From Patiria miniata (taxonomy: Eukaryota; Echinodermata; Asteroidea; Valvatida; Asterinidae): a stretch of DNA of 64,000 bases. How positions within the stretch are numbered: position 1 is the stretch's first letter; each line of letters opens with the position of its first letter. The position numbers and the translations under genes are program-made. The notes beneath the pieces are model-generated. The model searched no databases. It worked only from the letters and a program-made list of their open reading frames with translations, and was not told where the DNA came from. Shown here one piece after another: positions 13,301-23,607 of this stretch. The DNA lies in NCBI RefSeq assembly GCF_015706575.1, contig NW_024037063.1, positions 8,680,927 through 8,744,926 on the forward strand. Direction: 5' to 3'.

Positions 13301-16300
13301 TTTACAGAAAGTGAAATTTCATCAAGTTCTAAACACTCCCGTTCATAAATCACGAGTTTATCTACCCGTTACAAAATTGGAGGAAAATATTATTTCGGCG
13401 TGATTTTCTGATTTTATTTCAAAGTGGACAGTGAACCCTTTGAAAATGTCCTTCCCAAAAATAGAAAATAATTTTCTGACAAACTTTTTGTTGGGTATGT
13501 GAGTAGAGATAAAAATTGTTTATCAGAATTCATCAACTTTACAGAAATTCTTAAATGTTAATTTGGAATTTTCAGACATTTATTTTCCATTGGGGAACAC
13601 TCGGCCGATTTGTGCCCAATTTCCGGATGCCACAGTTGTTGAATTTCGGATTAAATTTCATGACACCGAAATTGTTCACAGAGGTTAAATAGCAAGCATT
13701 AATAAGGTAAAAGTACCAGTATTTCACTGAATGAATTTGAAGTTTGTCAACAAAGAAGTTAAGCAACACTGATGTGGAAAGTCGGCGTAAATGTCGAAGT
13801 GCGCCACGTTAGGGAACACCACTTTATTGCTAAAAAGATATCAATAAAATAAAAAGAATCTATTTTGGGTGATCTTAAAAATGGCAAAAACAGTACATGT
13901 ATCTTTATGTCAAGTAAAATGACCCCATGCTTTTTATTGTGTGACACCCATAGGTACAAGTATATTAAATTAGTAGACATGGTAGAGTGCCTCATTCTTA
14001 TGGGCGGAGATACTTTGAAACTGTCCTGCGCGCAGACATTCTGAATTCATGGCCTGCTTTCAGAACATAACAAAATTACCGGTACGGTACATGTAGATTA
14101 GAATACAAACGCAGATATGCAAATAGCCTTTAAAAATTGTGAGCTTTCCATAGGTTTGTGTACAAACATAGATGCGCCAGCAGGCATCACGTTGTACATG
14201 TACATGTACATCCAGTCAGCACTCTGGTAATTGAGTATAGCTCTGCGGTGGCACCATACAGATTCAAAGAGTGAAAGCTTGCATGAGCTCCATGCATCTA
14301 GGAGTCAAATGCACTATTTGTTTTGCTATTGAAGCTGCCAAGCCCACCACCTGTTCCCCTCCATACTTGAACTTGTTATTATCATCTGTGTCATCTGTCT
14401 TGCATACAGGATATTCAGATAGCCAGTGAGTCCACGGCCATTCAGGTCATCCAAGGTGTTCTGAGTCACATTCAAGTCATCGATAATTGCCGCAAATTCG
14501 CTCTCTTTGAGCGCTCAGAAGAAAACGGTGAAGGTAGGTTTGGATCCTACTTGTAATTTTTCCCTCAATGCAAATTTTTTTTATTGCACCTTATACATAT
14601 TTATAAACCGTAAAGGCTTCTTTTTCATTGCTGGATGTTATACCACATCAGGGGAGTACATGTAAATGTGGCTTTCCCGCACAGCACACCGGGAAAGTAT
14701 TACCCCCAAAATACAAATGTTTAAGGTCTTAGACTCCAAGGTACGTACTACCAGTAGAAGTGGACGCAAGTGACACAAGGATCATACATATTCCATTGGA
14801 TTTTCAAGGAAAATATACCTTCACCCTCCTGCTATTTAAGCAGTCACCAACAGACAGAAATCACTTCCATTTCCCCTGCTACACTTTTAACAAAGGCTAG
14901 TCACCAACAGTCAGATCATATGTCAAGCAAGCGCTGTGTCTAGTCAAACTTCATCAACAGACCAAGCAGGCAAGTTACGATCACAGCTGTTTAACACTCA
15001 CCTGGAGTCCAGGCATAGCTGTTTGGAGTTAGTTAATCAGTCCAAGACAGTCAATCTTGCTTTATGTGGGCTGGGAATTCTTACGGGTTGAAAACAGTCA
15101 CTTGATTAATTTTGACTGCAAGGACAACTTGGCACAGAATGTACGTTTGCATAGGAGGGTTAATGAATCATAATAAAACAAATACACATCATGGTTTATT
15201 TCGGAGAAGTGTGCAGTTTATACTGGTCTCAGTGTGTTGGCTGACGACCGCCCTCCACTTCACCTAAGAAGGCAGTCTAGTAATCAGCCAACAACTTGGG
15301 GCCAGAGGTTTTGCCATACTTGCCCCTCGAACCATGTTGTAATTATTACGCCTCATGCATATTTATGAGCAACATGTACTTCTTTCATTGGTTGATGGGC
15401 CAACTTGTCTGGAAAGTAAAAGTAGATAACCACAGATGGTCACATGCTCCGCCTGTGTATGTACAATTGCCCAAGTGGTCGGTAGTGTCTGAGAAGTTGA
15501 TTGCACCCCACGATGAGCTCCTAGATTCCCAGCAAGTGTGGTTGCTGGTTGTACCATCTTGACAACTTCATGTCAGACAAATGATTAATGGCATTCTGTG
15601 TAAGGATTGCCCACGGAATGTTTCCACAGTTGGTAACAAAATTAAATGTGTATGAAGTGCAATACTACAAATACAACATGATTTCTTTCAGGGAAGAAGA
15701 CAAAATCACTGGTCCCTCAGTGTTAGTTGATTTGAGTTCGTCCCTGAACTTGTTGTCAGGATCTAGTCGAATCAACCAACATCTCTGGACCATAATTTCC
15801 CTCGTCATGTACATTCCCTAAAACCATGTTGTAGCTTTTTGCTTTGAATGTATCGTCCTCGCTTGCGATTACTCTTTTCTGAGGGTAGTACACGTACCGG
15901 TAGGTTCAAAGTTGTTGTTCTGATTTTTGTTTCTGTTGACATTTTTGTAGTGTTGATGAGAAAACTGGCGGATGAGGACAAGCCGCTGTTGCTTAGACTG
16001 TTGTGGGGAGGGGACAATGCAACAAAGCGATATGAGTTACGAGAGAATGAAACTGGACAGATTGAGGTAGGGACTCATAGTATTTGTACATTTTAAGAAG
16101 TTTCTTGGTGCAATTAATCCTTCACGGTAATTTCAAATTGTATTTTTGAGGATATGCCAGTTTTTCATTGCTGCAAAAATGTGTTGGACATGGTACTATC
16201 GAACTGAAGTTGCTTCATTCGGAATGTTCAGAAATGCGTATTTAAGCGTGACATCATTTGCCCAACCACAATTACCAAACTATCAACTTGTTGTTTTGAT

Positions 16301-18552
16301 TAGAGGAAAACAATATTTAAGGCTGATAAAAGTGACCAAAAGATGAAGGGCTTTTGAGGTTGTGTACGCATAGTCATTGAGGGACAGCAACCCACACGAT
16401 GCAGTTTGTTGAGAACTAGCCAAAATAAACGGAATAAATGCTTTTTCCACATTTGTAAATCAACTTTCATTTTGTATCTTGCTCTTTGTGAACATTCATG
16501 TAAAATGAAATAAATTACATTGATCATGGTTTCAACCGGAAAGCAGTGGATGGCAGCGAGTTGTGGCCATAGAGCTATATTAAATTACTAGAGCGCTAAC
16601 TCGTCATTCTGCGAGCGGACATGCTTTGAAGCCGTCCTGGGCGCAGACATTTTGAATTCTTGTGCGTGTTTGTAGAACATAAAGAAATTAGACAGATTGA
16701 ATTTTGAAAGTGTACTCTAATGCAACGCGCAAGTATAGAACATACGCAAACAACTTAAGCGCGTCATTGACAGTTCAAAACATACATGTAGATATAGAAT
16801 AAAAAGAGTTTTTATTCTATATCTATGGTTCAAAAAACGTGACGGCAAAAAGCATCTGCAGCGAATACGCGCACGCGTTGCGCTGTTTGCGTAGAGCAAA
16901 ATGACACGCTCACTTGCTGATCGTGCGTTTCGGTTTTGGGCGTATTGGCTTCGATGACGCACCAGTATGAAATACAAATGCAGATATGCAAATAGCCGTA
17001 CAAAAGCCGTACAAAATTTCTAGGTCTCCATAGGTTTGTGCACAAAAATGGATGCGCCCAGCAGGCATTACTTTGTACACGAAGTTAGCGCTCCCCAATA
17101 ATATTGTGGCGTGTGACTGGGACCTGAAAAGGGCCCAAAGAAAAGGAATAAATATGTGCTTCGACGGTATTAAACAAGCATGTTTAAAGGGTAAATACAA
17201 CATTTGCAAACATCAAAAAATAAAACTACCAAATTATTTGAAATAACTTGCTGGACTGTTGGTGAATGACAGTCTAAAGCGTCCTGTAAAATCATGGCAC
17301 CTGGTATACTGTCATTTTCAAGAAAAGTGGTATTTTCATATCAATTTCCAACACTGGTCAGCCGACCAGCGTTGGAAAAAACTTGCTTTCTTTCAAATAC
17401 TGGCCCCAATTGACCATATTTAGTTAGTTCGCATTTGTTTGCAATCGATTACACACCTATGAATGGGTACAAGCCAGCTAGACTGGTTCCCTGACCTTAC
17501 AATTCCCCAACGTCTATAAATTGCTCCATTTCATCTTATATGGAGTCAAGGAACCAGACTACAGAAAAGTGATGGTTTTTCTTGGTTTTTATAGCATCTA
17601 CGAACCCAAAACATCAAAGAGTTTACATTACCAACCCCCCAAATCCATCCATTTCTGAAAATTACAGCAAGAGCAAATGATGTATATTTTCTTTAAAACT
17701 GGCTAGGGGCCTGGACAGGGATAATGGGCGAGGGCCATTATTGGCGACCACGCCCCTAGCCGGTTTTAAATGTACTTGTTTAATACCGGCTAAGCACATA
17801 CCGACATATACTGGTATATATATATTCCCGTTGGTAAATATCTTTCGGTAAAGAAAGTCAAAACAGGTCACAAACTCAATATTTTACAAAAATGTTGTTC
17901 AACAACTTTATCTCATGTTTTGTGAAACACCCCTCTGGCCATGTTTATGGTATGTGCCTCGCGTGCGTAATGCTAAAAATCTCCTTTTATGGAGATTGGC
18001 ACGTGCGCTGTTGCCCAGAACGTAGTGGTGCAAGAATTACGGTGTTTAAAACCAGCTGGTGTTTTATCAGTGGTTTAAAACCACTGCGAGACGGGCTCTC
18101 GACCAATGGTCATTGGTAAACTGTTTCTGGTATTTAGGAATGACTGGATTAATGTGAATGCTAATGACGAACTGGTGTTTGTTCAAAGCATATCCCTTTT
18201 TTTGGTTTGCTGCTAAACCTGAACCAATCCATTGTTAGGGCAGGAATTTCTGAGCCTCGCTGAACCAAATCCGAACCTGACCTAGAGCATTGACTTTTAG
18301 CACAAAATGAAAGTGACAGTAAATGTTACTTGGTGACATACACGTAGGCTATCCAAGTTTGTCTGTGTGGTGGATACATGTACCTAACTTGGTTTACTTC
18401 TTTCATTCCAGTGGGAGGCATTTACGGTGCCCGAGCTGCAGAATTTCCTCCGTATCTTGGACAAGGAAGAGCAAGACCACATCGAGCAAGTGCAGAATAA
18501 GTATCTGGTCTATGAGAAACGCCTCAAGGATGCGATGGCTTACATTGATTAG
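4204..18552 (+). CDS. RASSF1/5: RASSF1/5-type Ras-association domain protein, six 3'-terminal coding exons (5' part outside or unseen)
   Basis: Spliced coding sequence: 4204-4322, 5660-5764, 8105-8284, 14410-14533, 15951-16066 and 18412-18552, all with AG/GT borders and matching phases, giving about 260 residues and a TAG stop. In order it encodes the last zinc ligands of a C1 domain (C-x4-H-x2-C-x7-C), a linker, a Ras-association domain (RRTSFFLPK, RKFALFER and LLLRLLWGG blocks) and a C-terminal SARAH helix starting WEAFTVPELQNFLRIL. This order and these blocks are typical of the vertebrate RASSF1 and RASSF5 (NORE1) family, scaffolds that bind Ras-like GTPases and couple to MST/Hippo kinases through SARAH-SARAH pairing, and also bind microtubules (RASSF1). 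It is probably the invertebrate pro-orthologue of the RASSF1/3/5 group. Exons upstream of the C1 tail (rest of the C1 domain and start codon) were not found in 1-4203, so the entry is 5'-partial. Confidence 0.93.
4540..5330. repeat. 33-bp minisatellite in a RASSF intron
   Basis: About 23-24 head-to-tail copies of a 33-bp unit, core TTGCAAGGCACTTGGTTCAA followed by GTCTGAGTCCTAG. Variants (GTCAGAATCC for GTCTGAGTCC, GCTAGG for GCAAGG, CACTGGG for CACTTGG) recur in blocks, suggesting amplification of multi-unit segments. Because 33 is a multiple of three, long open frames appear by chance. Degenerate GAGTC-rich sequence continues to about 5460. Confidence 0.95.
5660..5764 (+). CDS. RASSF1/5: RASSF exon: linker before the RA domain
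   Basis: Acceptor CATAG before 5660, donor GTAAGG after 5764; 35 codons, phase 0 at both ends. It contains LSREELMWRIEEFN, the counterpart of the acidic helical segment (LSQAEIEQKIKEYN in human RASSF1) just upstream of the RA domain. Confidence 0.92.
5956..6660 (+). mobile_element. TIR element family V, copy 1
   Basis: Terminal inverted repeats start GGCC, then a long C/A or T run, then GTCT..GTTTCTGGTATG, and recur inverted at 6628-6660 (CATACCAAAAACCAGAGAC...GGCC). The inner right half (CCAGTCAAACCAGTGAGTTGG, TGAGACATCATCTT) matches family V copy 2 at 49808-50187 in reverse. About 705 bp, no transposase; it lies in the RASSF intron between exons 5660-5764 and 8105-8284. Confidence 0.7.
6729..7190. 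mobile_element. MITE with ~30-bp terminal inverted repeats
   Basis: The left end GGCAAGATCCATCAAGGACCA followed by TAGTTAACC is mirrored by the right end (reverse complement GGCAAGTTTGATCACGGACC, then a GTTAAC palindrome). About 460 bp, no coding potential, inside a RASSF intron. Confidence 0.6.
8105..8284 (+). CDS. RASSF1/5: RASSF exon: first half of the RA domain
   Basis: Acceptor CACAG before 8105, donor GTGAGG after 8284; 60 codons, phase 0 at both ends. It has the GSLRIYMNLSRPISIPSG strand-loop block and the KRRTSFFLPK signature that corresponds to RRRTSFYLPKD in human RASSF1. Confidence 0.94.
8365..9135. repeat. ACTCGACTCGAGTC-type degenerate repeat, left part
   Basis: Dense imperfect iterations of GACTCGACTCGAGTC, CTTGACTTGAGTC and related GAGTC/GACTC words occur at 8365-8580 and 9080-9135 and resume at 10056-10170 after the inserted element at 9136-10049. 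The repeated words are self-complementary, so local hairpins are expected. Confidence 0.65.
9136..10049. mobile_element. DNA transposon (non-autonomous) with 6-bp target duplication
   Basis: The left end TAGGGCCAATGATTTTCCG at 9136 is mirrored exactly at 10031-10049. The flanks carry an identical ACTGTG at 9130-9135 and 10050-10055, consistent with a target-site duplication, and the element splits a GAGTC-repeat tract. Sub-terminal sequence has repeated AATTCCGTTTC motifs. About 914 bp, no transposase seen. The superfamily is uncertain, since 6-bp duplications are unusual. Confidence 0.8.
10056..10170. repeat. ACTCGACTCGAGTC-type degenerate repeat, right part
   Basis: Continuation of the GAGTC/GACTC-rich tract interrupted by the 9136-10049 insertion (CTTGACTTGACC, GACTCGACTCAACTTG, ACTCGACTCAACTCGAGTC). 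Confidence 0.6.
10171..11465. other. RASSF intron sequence without recognised feature
   Basis: No exon found. Only an imperfect hairpin-like GAGCATTCCTCACGC...GAATGAGGTATGCTC (10382-10440), similar to 7255-7315, and a TTAGCGCCCTCT word seen in several places. Confidence 0.5.
11470..11982 (+). mobile_element. TTAA-specific MITE, copy 1
   Basis: TTAA flanks both ends (11466-11469 and 11983-11986). The termini are inverted repeats AGGGAAGATACAACATTTGC and its mirror ending TTCCCT. A 28-bp core palindrome (CCAACGCTGGTC plus its complement around AGCCG) lies near 11620-11648. About 513 bp, no ORF. It lies in the large RASSF intron 8285-14409. Confidence 0.88.
11987..13984. other. RASSF intron sequence without recognised feature
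   Basis: Open frames at 11952-12491 and 12185-12607 have no recognisable domain, no splice logic and low-complexity composition, and partly overlap the MITE, so they are not annotated. Nothing else was seen. Confidence 0.5.
13985..14247. mobile_element. Dispersed repeat family X, copy 1 (short)
   Basis: Shares GCGCAGACATTCTGAATTC, GCAGATATGCAAATAGCC, CCATAGGTTTGTG and GATGCGCC..CAGGCAT with copies at 16569-17110 and 51869-52285. It ends in a mirrored AGAGCTATACTCAATTAC terminus, the same end as the start of the other copies. Confidence 0.65.
14410..14533 (+). CDS. RASSF1/5: RASSF exon: middle of the RA domain
   Basis: Acceptor TACAG before 14410, donor GTAGGT after 14533; 41 codons plus one base (phase 1). 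It reads through a helix (ESTAIQVIQGVLSHIQVIDN) into RKFALFERSEENGE, the conserved RA-domain core. Confidence 0.94.
15951..16066 (+). CDS. RASSF1/5: RASSF exon: end of the RA domain
   Basis: Acceptor TTGTAG before 15951, donor GTAGGG after 16066. Two bases complete the split Val codon, then 38 codons contain MRKLADEDKPLLLRLLWGG and ELRENETGQIE, matching YLRKLLDDEQPLRLRLLAG and LKENDSGEV in human RASSF1. Confidence 0.94.
16569..17110. mobile_element. Dispersed repeat family X, copy 2
   Basis: Starts AGAGCTATATTAAATTACTA and ends near a mirrored AGCGCTAACTTC. It contains a perfect 16-bp-arm hairpin with a 3-bp loop at 16790-16824 (arm AGATATAGAATAAAAA). About 540 bp, no coding capacity; it lies in the last RASSF intron. 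Confidence 0.68.
16790..16824. repeat. Perfect 35-bp hairpin
   Basis: Arm AGATATAGAATAAAAA, loop GAG, then the exact reverse complement. It sits inside repeat family X copy 2 and is absent from the matching part of copy 1. Confidence 0.9.
17188..17692 (+). mobile_element. TTAA-specific MITE, copy 2
   Basis: TTAA at 17184-17187 and 17693-17696; termini AGGGTAAATACAACATTTGC and the mirrored end ATTTTCT. The core palindrome CCAACACTGGTC...GACCAGCGTTGG is at about 17349-17376. It directly abuts repeat family Y copy 2. Confidence 0.87.
17697..18126 (+). mobile_element. Dispersed repeat family Y, copy 2
   Basis: Reverse-orientation relative of 631-1097 (see that entry for shared blocks). It lies in the last RASSF intron, about 285 bp before the SARAH exon. 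Confidence 0.55.
18412..18552 (+). CDS. RASSF1/5: RASSF terminal exon: SARAH domain and stop
   Basis: Acceptor CATTCCAG before 18412; 46 codons then TAG at 18550-18552. The exon encodes the whole SARAH helix (WEAFTVPELQNFLRIL, then a charged E/Q/K-rich coiled coil ending AMAYID). SARAH domains mediate heterodimerisation with MST1/2 kinases. Length and C-terminal end agree with vertebrate RASSF1/3/5. Confidence 0.95.
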   Translation, partial: WEAFTVPELQNFLRILDKEEQDHIEQVQNKYLVYEKRLKDAMAYID

Positions 18553-19562
18553 GAACTGTCAACACAAAAACCCAAACCGAAACGAGAAAACCTTGTGCCC
18601 AAGTGTATTGATGATTGCTTTAGCTTTGTAGTTCTACAGAGCAGAGTTATGGACTATTTTGGTCCAACACTGGATTTGAAGTTTTGTTCTCCTAATGCAG
18701 CACATCCCTGACAAGGTGAGCAATACAGGCAATTTCAAAGCAGTGCTGAGCAGAATTAAATTCCCAAGCTTTTGGACCTTGGCCCTTCCTCAGGGGTTGT
18801 TCTTGCATATTTTGAACACAGAGAACTCCACATTTAGACAGCTGGGTGAGAGCGTCCCCAGATTGAATGCAAGACGCTGCTTGCGATCTTTGCATTTTGC
18901 GTCAGAAATTTAGAGGATGCCGTACCTCACATGGGGACATGAGCTTGTTGACAGCGCCCTCTAAAACAGCAGCAGCTTAAACGCTTTGCGAGGGACTGAC
19001 TGTAATATTAAGCGTAACGAAATTCAAATCCAGTTCTTGACCTAGACTAAGTCATCGGTTTTATTTCTCTGCTTGAGGTTCAGTGGCTACAGTCAGCATG
19101 CTTTGGTCACAGGGTAAGCGTGGAAGAAGTTGCACAGAGATTCTTTGGCAACATGTTTTTAAGTTACTGGAAAATGCATTTACGGTATAAAACACAAAGA
19201 ACTGAATTGTTTTGCTACATTGGGGTCCACAGTAAAGTGAAAGGTGATCGCAGTGACCAAGGACCATGCAGGGCAAACTGCCTTCACTTTTCTCCTCTTA
19301 TGAATTGATTTTTTGGTGTAAAATGTCAGTGGTTCTGTATCTGCAAAACAAGATAATCAGCAGTTCATCCATTCTTCAATTGATAATTCTTTAAGGGCAT
19401 AATATTTGCATGTAGTTTCATTTTACGTGAATACAACATCAAACTAAATTGTGTAAGTTAAGTAACTTTGAGTAGTTGTATTCGTAAGTAATTAATTAAA
19501 ATCAAGACTTTAAATAATTAAGAAAACTTGGTAGCATATGCAAGGGCACAGCACACAGAATA

Positions 19563-20251
19563 CAGGTTGGTTCAAAATAAAGGAAGTCCACTTTTGACAG
19601 CAATTATTGCCTACCGATACGAAGTTAACTGATTTCAATTGTTTCTTGACATAGTAGTAAAGTATAGCACTTTAAACATGCATGGTAAAAAAAGCTTTGC
19701 AAAAGTCAAGAGAATAGTGATATTATGCTAGTTTGAATACAAGTCACCAAAATCAGTCTTGTCCATGTGTTATTCTATGTGAATTGGACTTTTTCGTAGT
19801 TCATAACAAAATATTTTGACCTGGCAATTTTTATTGAGGCTGTCCGATTATTCACGTCAGTGTTTAGATCATCTACCCAAGGAGCTGTAGGCTTAAGTTC
19901 ATTGTTGCATAACATTACATACCAAGCAAATGTCACCATTGTAACCCTTTCGTATGTTAAAAACAGGTATTTTTAAATGGTAATGTTCAAGCTTGCATTG
20001 GTACACTTTGTGTTGAACCCAGTCAAGCGGATGGAATGTTTACCTCCGTGGACAAACAGGTTTTTGCACATGAAATGTTCAAACTACATGTACCATAACT
20101 CAGAGACAAAATATGCAATCGCAACCACTTTTTCATTACTTATGCTTAAAGGCCAGTACTTTAATAGCTACTAATCAAAAGTTTAATATAATTTTTAAAA
20201 ATAGGTTGAACTAGCTGTCAAAATGCATTTGCTTTATTTTGAACCACCCTG
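19563..20251. mobile_element. Mariner-like MITE (TA target)
   Basis: TA flanks both ends. The left terminus CAGGTTGGTTCAAAATAAAG and right terminus (reverse complement CAGGGTGGTTCAAAATAAAG) extend to about 45 bp, including TTTTGACAGC on both sides. About 690 bp, no transposase ORF. Confidence 0.82.
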
Positions 20252-21312
20252 TAAGTGCAAACATGTACCTTGTTCCATCCAACATGTACAGAACATGCAA
20301 GTTGTTCAGACAAGAGCATGATACATGTATTGCACATAAAATTAACTTGGAAAAGAAGTACATTTTCAGTTCAGTTTGTAGTATTTGTTATTTTAAATTA
20401 AGTTCTATGGTAATTGAAATGTAGATATTAAGTCGTAAGTAAAGAGCGTTTGTAAATACAATGAGGTTTTGTGTTTGTATTCGCTTTAATATTTCTGTCT
20501 TTGAAACGGGCAGAATTAAATTTGCCTCTGTACTGTGTCCACCTACTATGGGGCTTAATATACGTGCAGCACAACTGGTACAGTGGGTATGTGAGTGATT
20601 TCGAACAAGATATTGAGAGTTTTGAACTATTGACTTATTATGAATATCTGTAGGCCTTGTTATCTTGCCTACCAAGGATCCAAAGTGAGTGGGCCCAGGT
20701 TGGATTGAACACAGATGGACAAAGCATATTAAACAACACCTGAATAAATCCACGTCATCTGATTGGTGGATCATTGATCGCATGTAAGTGAATAATTCGT
20801 TCCAACGCACTGCGCAGCCGCACCACAAAAATAGCAGTTCTATTGCCCGGTGAATAGAACTTTAATTGCACGGTTTCATTACTGCTGGTGGTGGCGCTGT
20901 ATTACGAATCTGATTTACAGAATGTCGAATTGGCGGACGATACGCGTAAATCTGCGTTTGTTCTCCAAAGAAATATCGGAACTCTATGTAAATGCTCACA
21001 CTGCTAACACAAAGAAGCAAATCAGATTTGCTGCCAAACGATAAGACAAATTTGAATATGGTAGTTCTGGACTTGTCGAGAACAGTTTTTGAACTACATA
21101 AATTGGAAATGAAAGTTCTGAACTTAGTTGTGGAAAAGTTTTAGACCGAGATAAATTGAATATGCTGGCTAGTTCTGAACTTGTTGAACAGTTTTGAATA
21201 AATCGGATATTGGATGGGGCCACCATTTTGTCTGAAAAAGAAAAAACATTGATGTTAGAACCAGTTGACAAGTCAACCATTCAGATGACGAAGATTTATT
21301 TAGGTGTTATAT

Positions 21313-21480
21313 AAAACAAATAATGTTTCACATTCGTGCAATGGAAAGAATAATTTCATTCGGTGACAGTTGAAATGTTCCATTCAACTTGGCTTTGCCT
21401 CGTGGAATGGAATATTTATCTGTCACCTCATGAAATTATTTTTACCATTGCATTCACAAACCCCTCATTATTTGTATACT
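21313..21480. mobile_element. Short palindromic MITE
   Basis: About 55-bp inverted arms: ACAAATAATGTTTCACATTC, GCAATGG, ATAATTTCAT and GGTGACAG on the left reappear inverted on the right, ending CATTATTTGT next to TA. Total about 165 bp. Confidence 0.7.
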
Positions 21481-21973
21481 GTTCAAAATTAAAAACTGGT
21501 TTGCATCACTGCCATTCGTCGGTGATTTAAAAACCATTATTCCTTGTTATAAAACTTATTCTTTAAAACCCTGGACGTTACGCATAATTATGCATAATGC
21601 AGTGAGTGAGAGCGCCCTCTTTGATAGTGTCAGATCTTGTTTTGAAAAAAAAACCATTTCGCGGCCAGGACTGGGGGGTCTCATGATTAAGGAGCATAGT
21701 TCAGCTAACTTAAGTACTACCCCCCGGTAGTGCATTGCTGCAAACACAACACAAAGCAACAATGAACTTGCTCAAGCACTCTTGTTTTACTATACTCCCG
21801 AGGACAATGCTTTGTGTTTTCCTTTGTCCCTGTAATAAAACACATTCCCATAGACAAACCACACAAACTTACAACAGAGGACCATTTCCAACAAATGACC
21901 CAATTCCCGAGGACTGAAAGGATCTGTTGTTCTCCCTTTGTGTGTCTGTCCTCAGGGGTTATGTAGAACTGGA

Positions 21974-22266
21974 GTGTTGCCTAGTGGTTAGGGTTTGTGA
22001 CTCATGATCAGAGGGTCAGGGTTTCGAATCCAGCTGCAGGTCACATGTTGTGTCCTTGGGCAAGCTACATTGTACTTCATCCCCACTTGCCTCTCTCCAC
22101 CCAGGAGTATAAATGGGTACCGACATTAGCTGGGGAGTAACCTGCGATGGACCAGCCTCCCATCCAGGGGGCATAGAAATATTCTCAGTCGTTTCATGCC
22201 ACTGAAACCGGATATTAACGCTGGCCTGATGGGCCACATTGGCTCGTGACAGACTTTACTTACTTA
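21974..22266 (+). mobile_element. tRNA-derived SINE (CACCCAGGAGTATAAATGGG type), copy 1
   Basis: tRNA-like head with A box TTGCCTAGTGGTTAGG and B box GGGTTTCGAATCC (22019-22031). The body has CCTTGGGCAAGC and CTCTCCACCCAGGAGTATAA, the block also present at 42050-42240 (minus strand) and 45797-46153. It ends in a (CTTA)n-like tail. Confidence 0.85.
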
Positions 22267-22646
22267 CGTATGTAGAACAAGTACACAAAGGCATGTTTTC
22301 TAATGTTTCACTTCATGCCAGAACACTCATTTTCATCACATTGTCAGCTTTTTTTAAGTAACTTGATTTAAGTATTGTAAGATGTGTAATAAAGTTATGT
22401 AAGTTGGTTTGTAAATATATAAGCAGTGGTAAGTGTAAGATAAGTGTTTTGTACATGTATGGAAGGGAAAGGCCCTAATGAGACAAAAAGTTCTATTTAA
22501 CGAGGCTTTGTCAGTTTTAACGTGGAGTTTATTGTCAGACTGACTTGTAAATTATGTACAAATCAACTTGTTTGTTATTTTGTAAAGTGTTTGTTTTTCT
22601 CACTGGAGATCTCCAATTGGACTTGTAAGCTAGCAAAATGCATTTA

Positions 22647-22831
22647 CAGTCGACTCTCGTTAATACAAACAGTGTTAATACAATTTCTGGTTATAACAAA
22701 CAAAAAGCCTTGGTCCCGACTGAGTTTATGTGCACAAGGAATGCGACCATCGGTCCTCGTAATACGAAATTGTGATATAACGGGCATTTTTTTCAAGGTA
22801 CAGCTGAGTTTGTATTAATGGGAGTCGAATG
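22647..22831. mobile_element. Pogo/Tigger-like MITE
   Basis: TA on both sides; terminus CAGTCGACTCTCGTTAATAC, mirrored at the right end (CATTCGACTCCCATTAATAC as reverse complement). The CAGTCGACTCTCGTTAATA-type end is typical of pogo-clade MITEs. 185 bp, non-coding. Confidence 0.75.
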
Positions 22832-23140
22832 TACATTTCCAGATGTGTTTTCGAATGTTATTTTTTAGTATTGTTGTGATCAGGAATAATTGAGTCCTTT
22901 TTAAAGTCCCCTCATAAACATGTACTGAAATAAGGTTGCATTGCAGGAATCACGCTAATGTAATAAGGAAGAGTTAAAAGTATTAGGTGGGAATTTTCAG
23001 TGTTTCAACTCACGACTGACACAGAGATACCCAAAAAATATTCAAATGATGCTCCAGCACAAAACTAATCAGAACTCGCATGGCCATATTTTAGGTTACA
23101 GCCTATGATACATTGTACAGGCAAAACTTATCAAAATTAA

Positions 23141-23603
23141 AGGGAATGTACAACATTTGCTTTTGCTGCAATTTTCAGAAATAAATGGATTTGGAGGATT
23201 AGTATGTTATAGCAAATATTGTTTAACTGACTTGTTTCACGTTTTGGGGTTGTAGATGCTGGAAAAACCAAGAAAACATATCATGTTCTTGTAGTATGGT
23301 TCCCTGACCCCACTTTAGATGAAACAGAGCAATTTATAGACTTTGGGGAAGTTCAGAGAATCAGTCTGGCAGGTGTGTAATCAATTCCAAAGAAAATGCG
23401 GAGTAACTAAATATAAAAAAGTAGGAGCAGTTTTTGAAAAAAGCCAGTTATCTCCAATGCAGTATTTCTTGAAAATGTCAGCACACCAGGAGCCACGATT
23501 TTACAGGATGCTTTAGACTGTCATTCCCTAATAATCCAGTAAGGTATTTCGTGATAATTTGATCATTTCATTTTTTGATGTTTGCAAATGTTGTATCTTC
23601 CTT
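23141..23603 (-). mobile_element. TTAA-specific MITE, copy 3
   Basis: TTAA at 23137-23140 and 23604-23607; inverted orientation relative to copies 1 and 2. The core palindrome is lost: only the left part (CTCCAATGC) remains near 23450 and about 20 bp are missing. Otherwise collinear with the other copies. Confidence 0.85.
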
Positions 23604-23607
23604 TTAA

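Larger units (their letters stand above)
18553..22395 (+). other. Probable 3' UTR / 3' flank of the RASSF gene
   Basis: Follows the TAG stop. The most credible poly(A) signal is AATAAA at 22388-22393, followed by T/G-rich sequence, which would make a 3.8-kb 3' UTR; another AATAAA near 19575 lies inside a MITE terminus. The UTR extent is a guess. The region includes a mariner-like MITE, a palindromic MITE and a SINE, which would be in the transcript if the distal site is used. Confidence 0.35.

Noticed and set aside
14820..15330. Possible solo LTR (CAGTCACCAACAG-rich segment)
   Set aside because: No TG...CA ends, second LTR, primer site or retroviral coding sequence seen.
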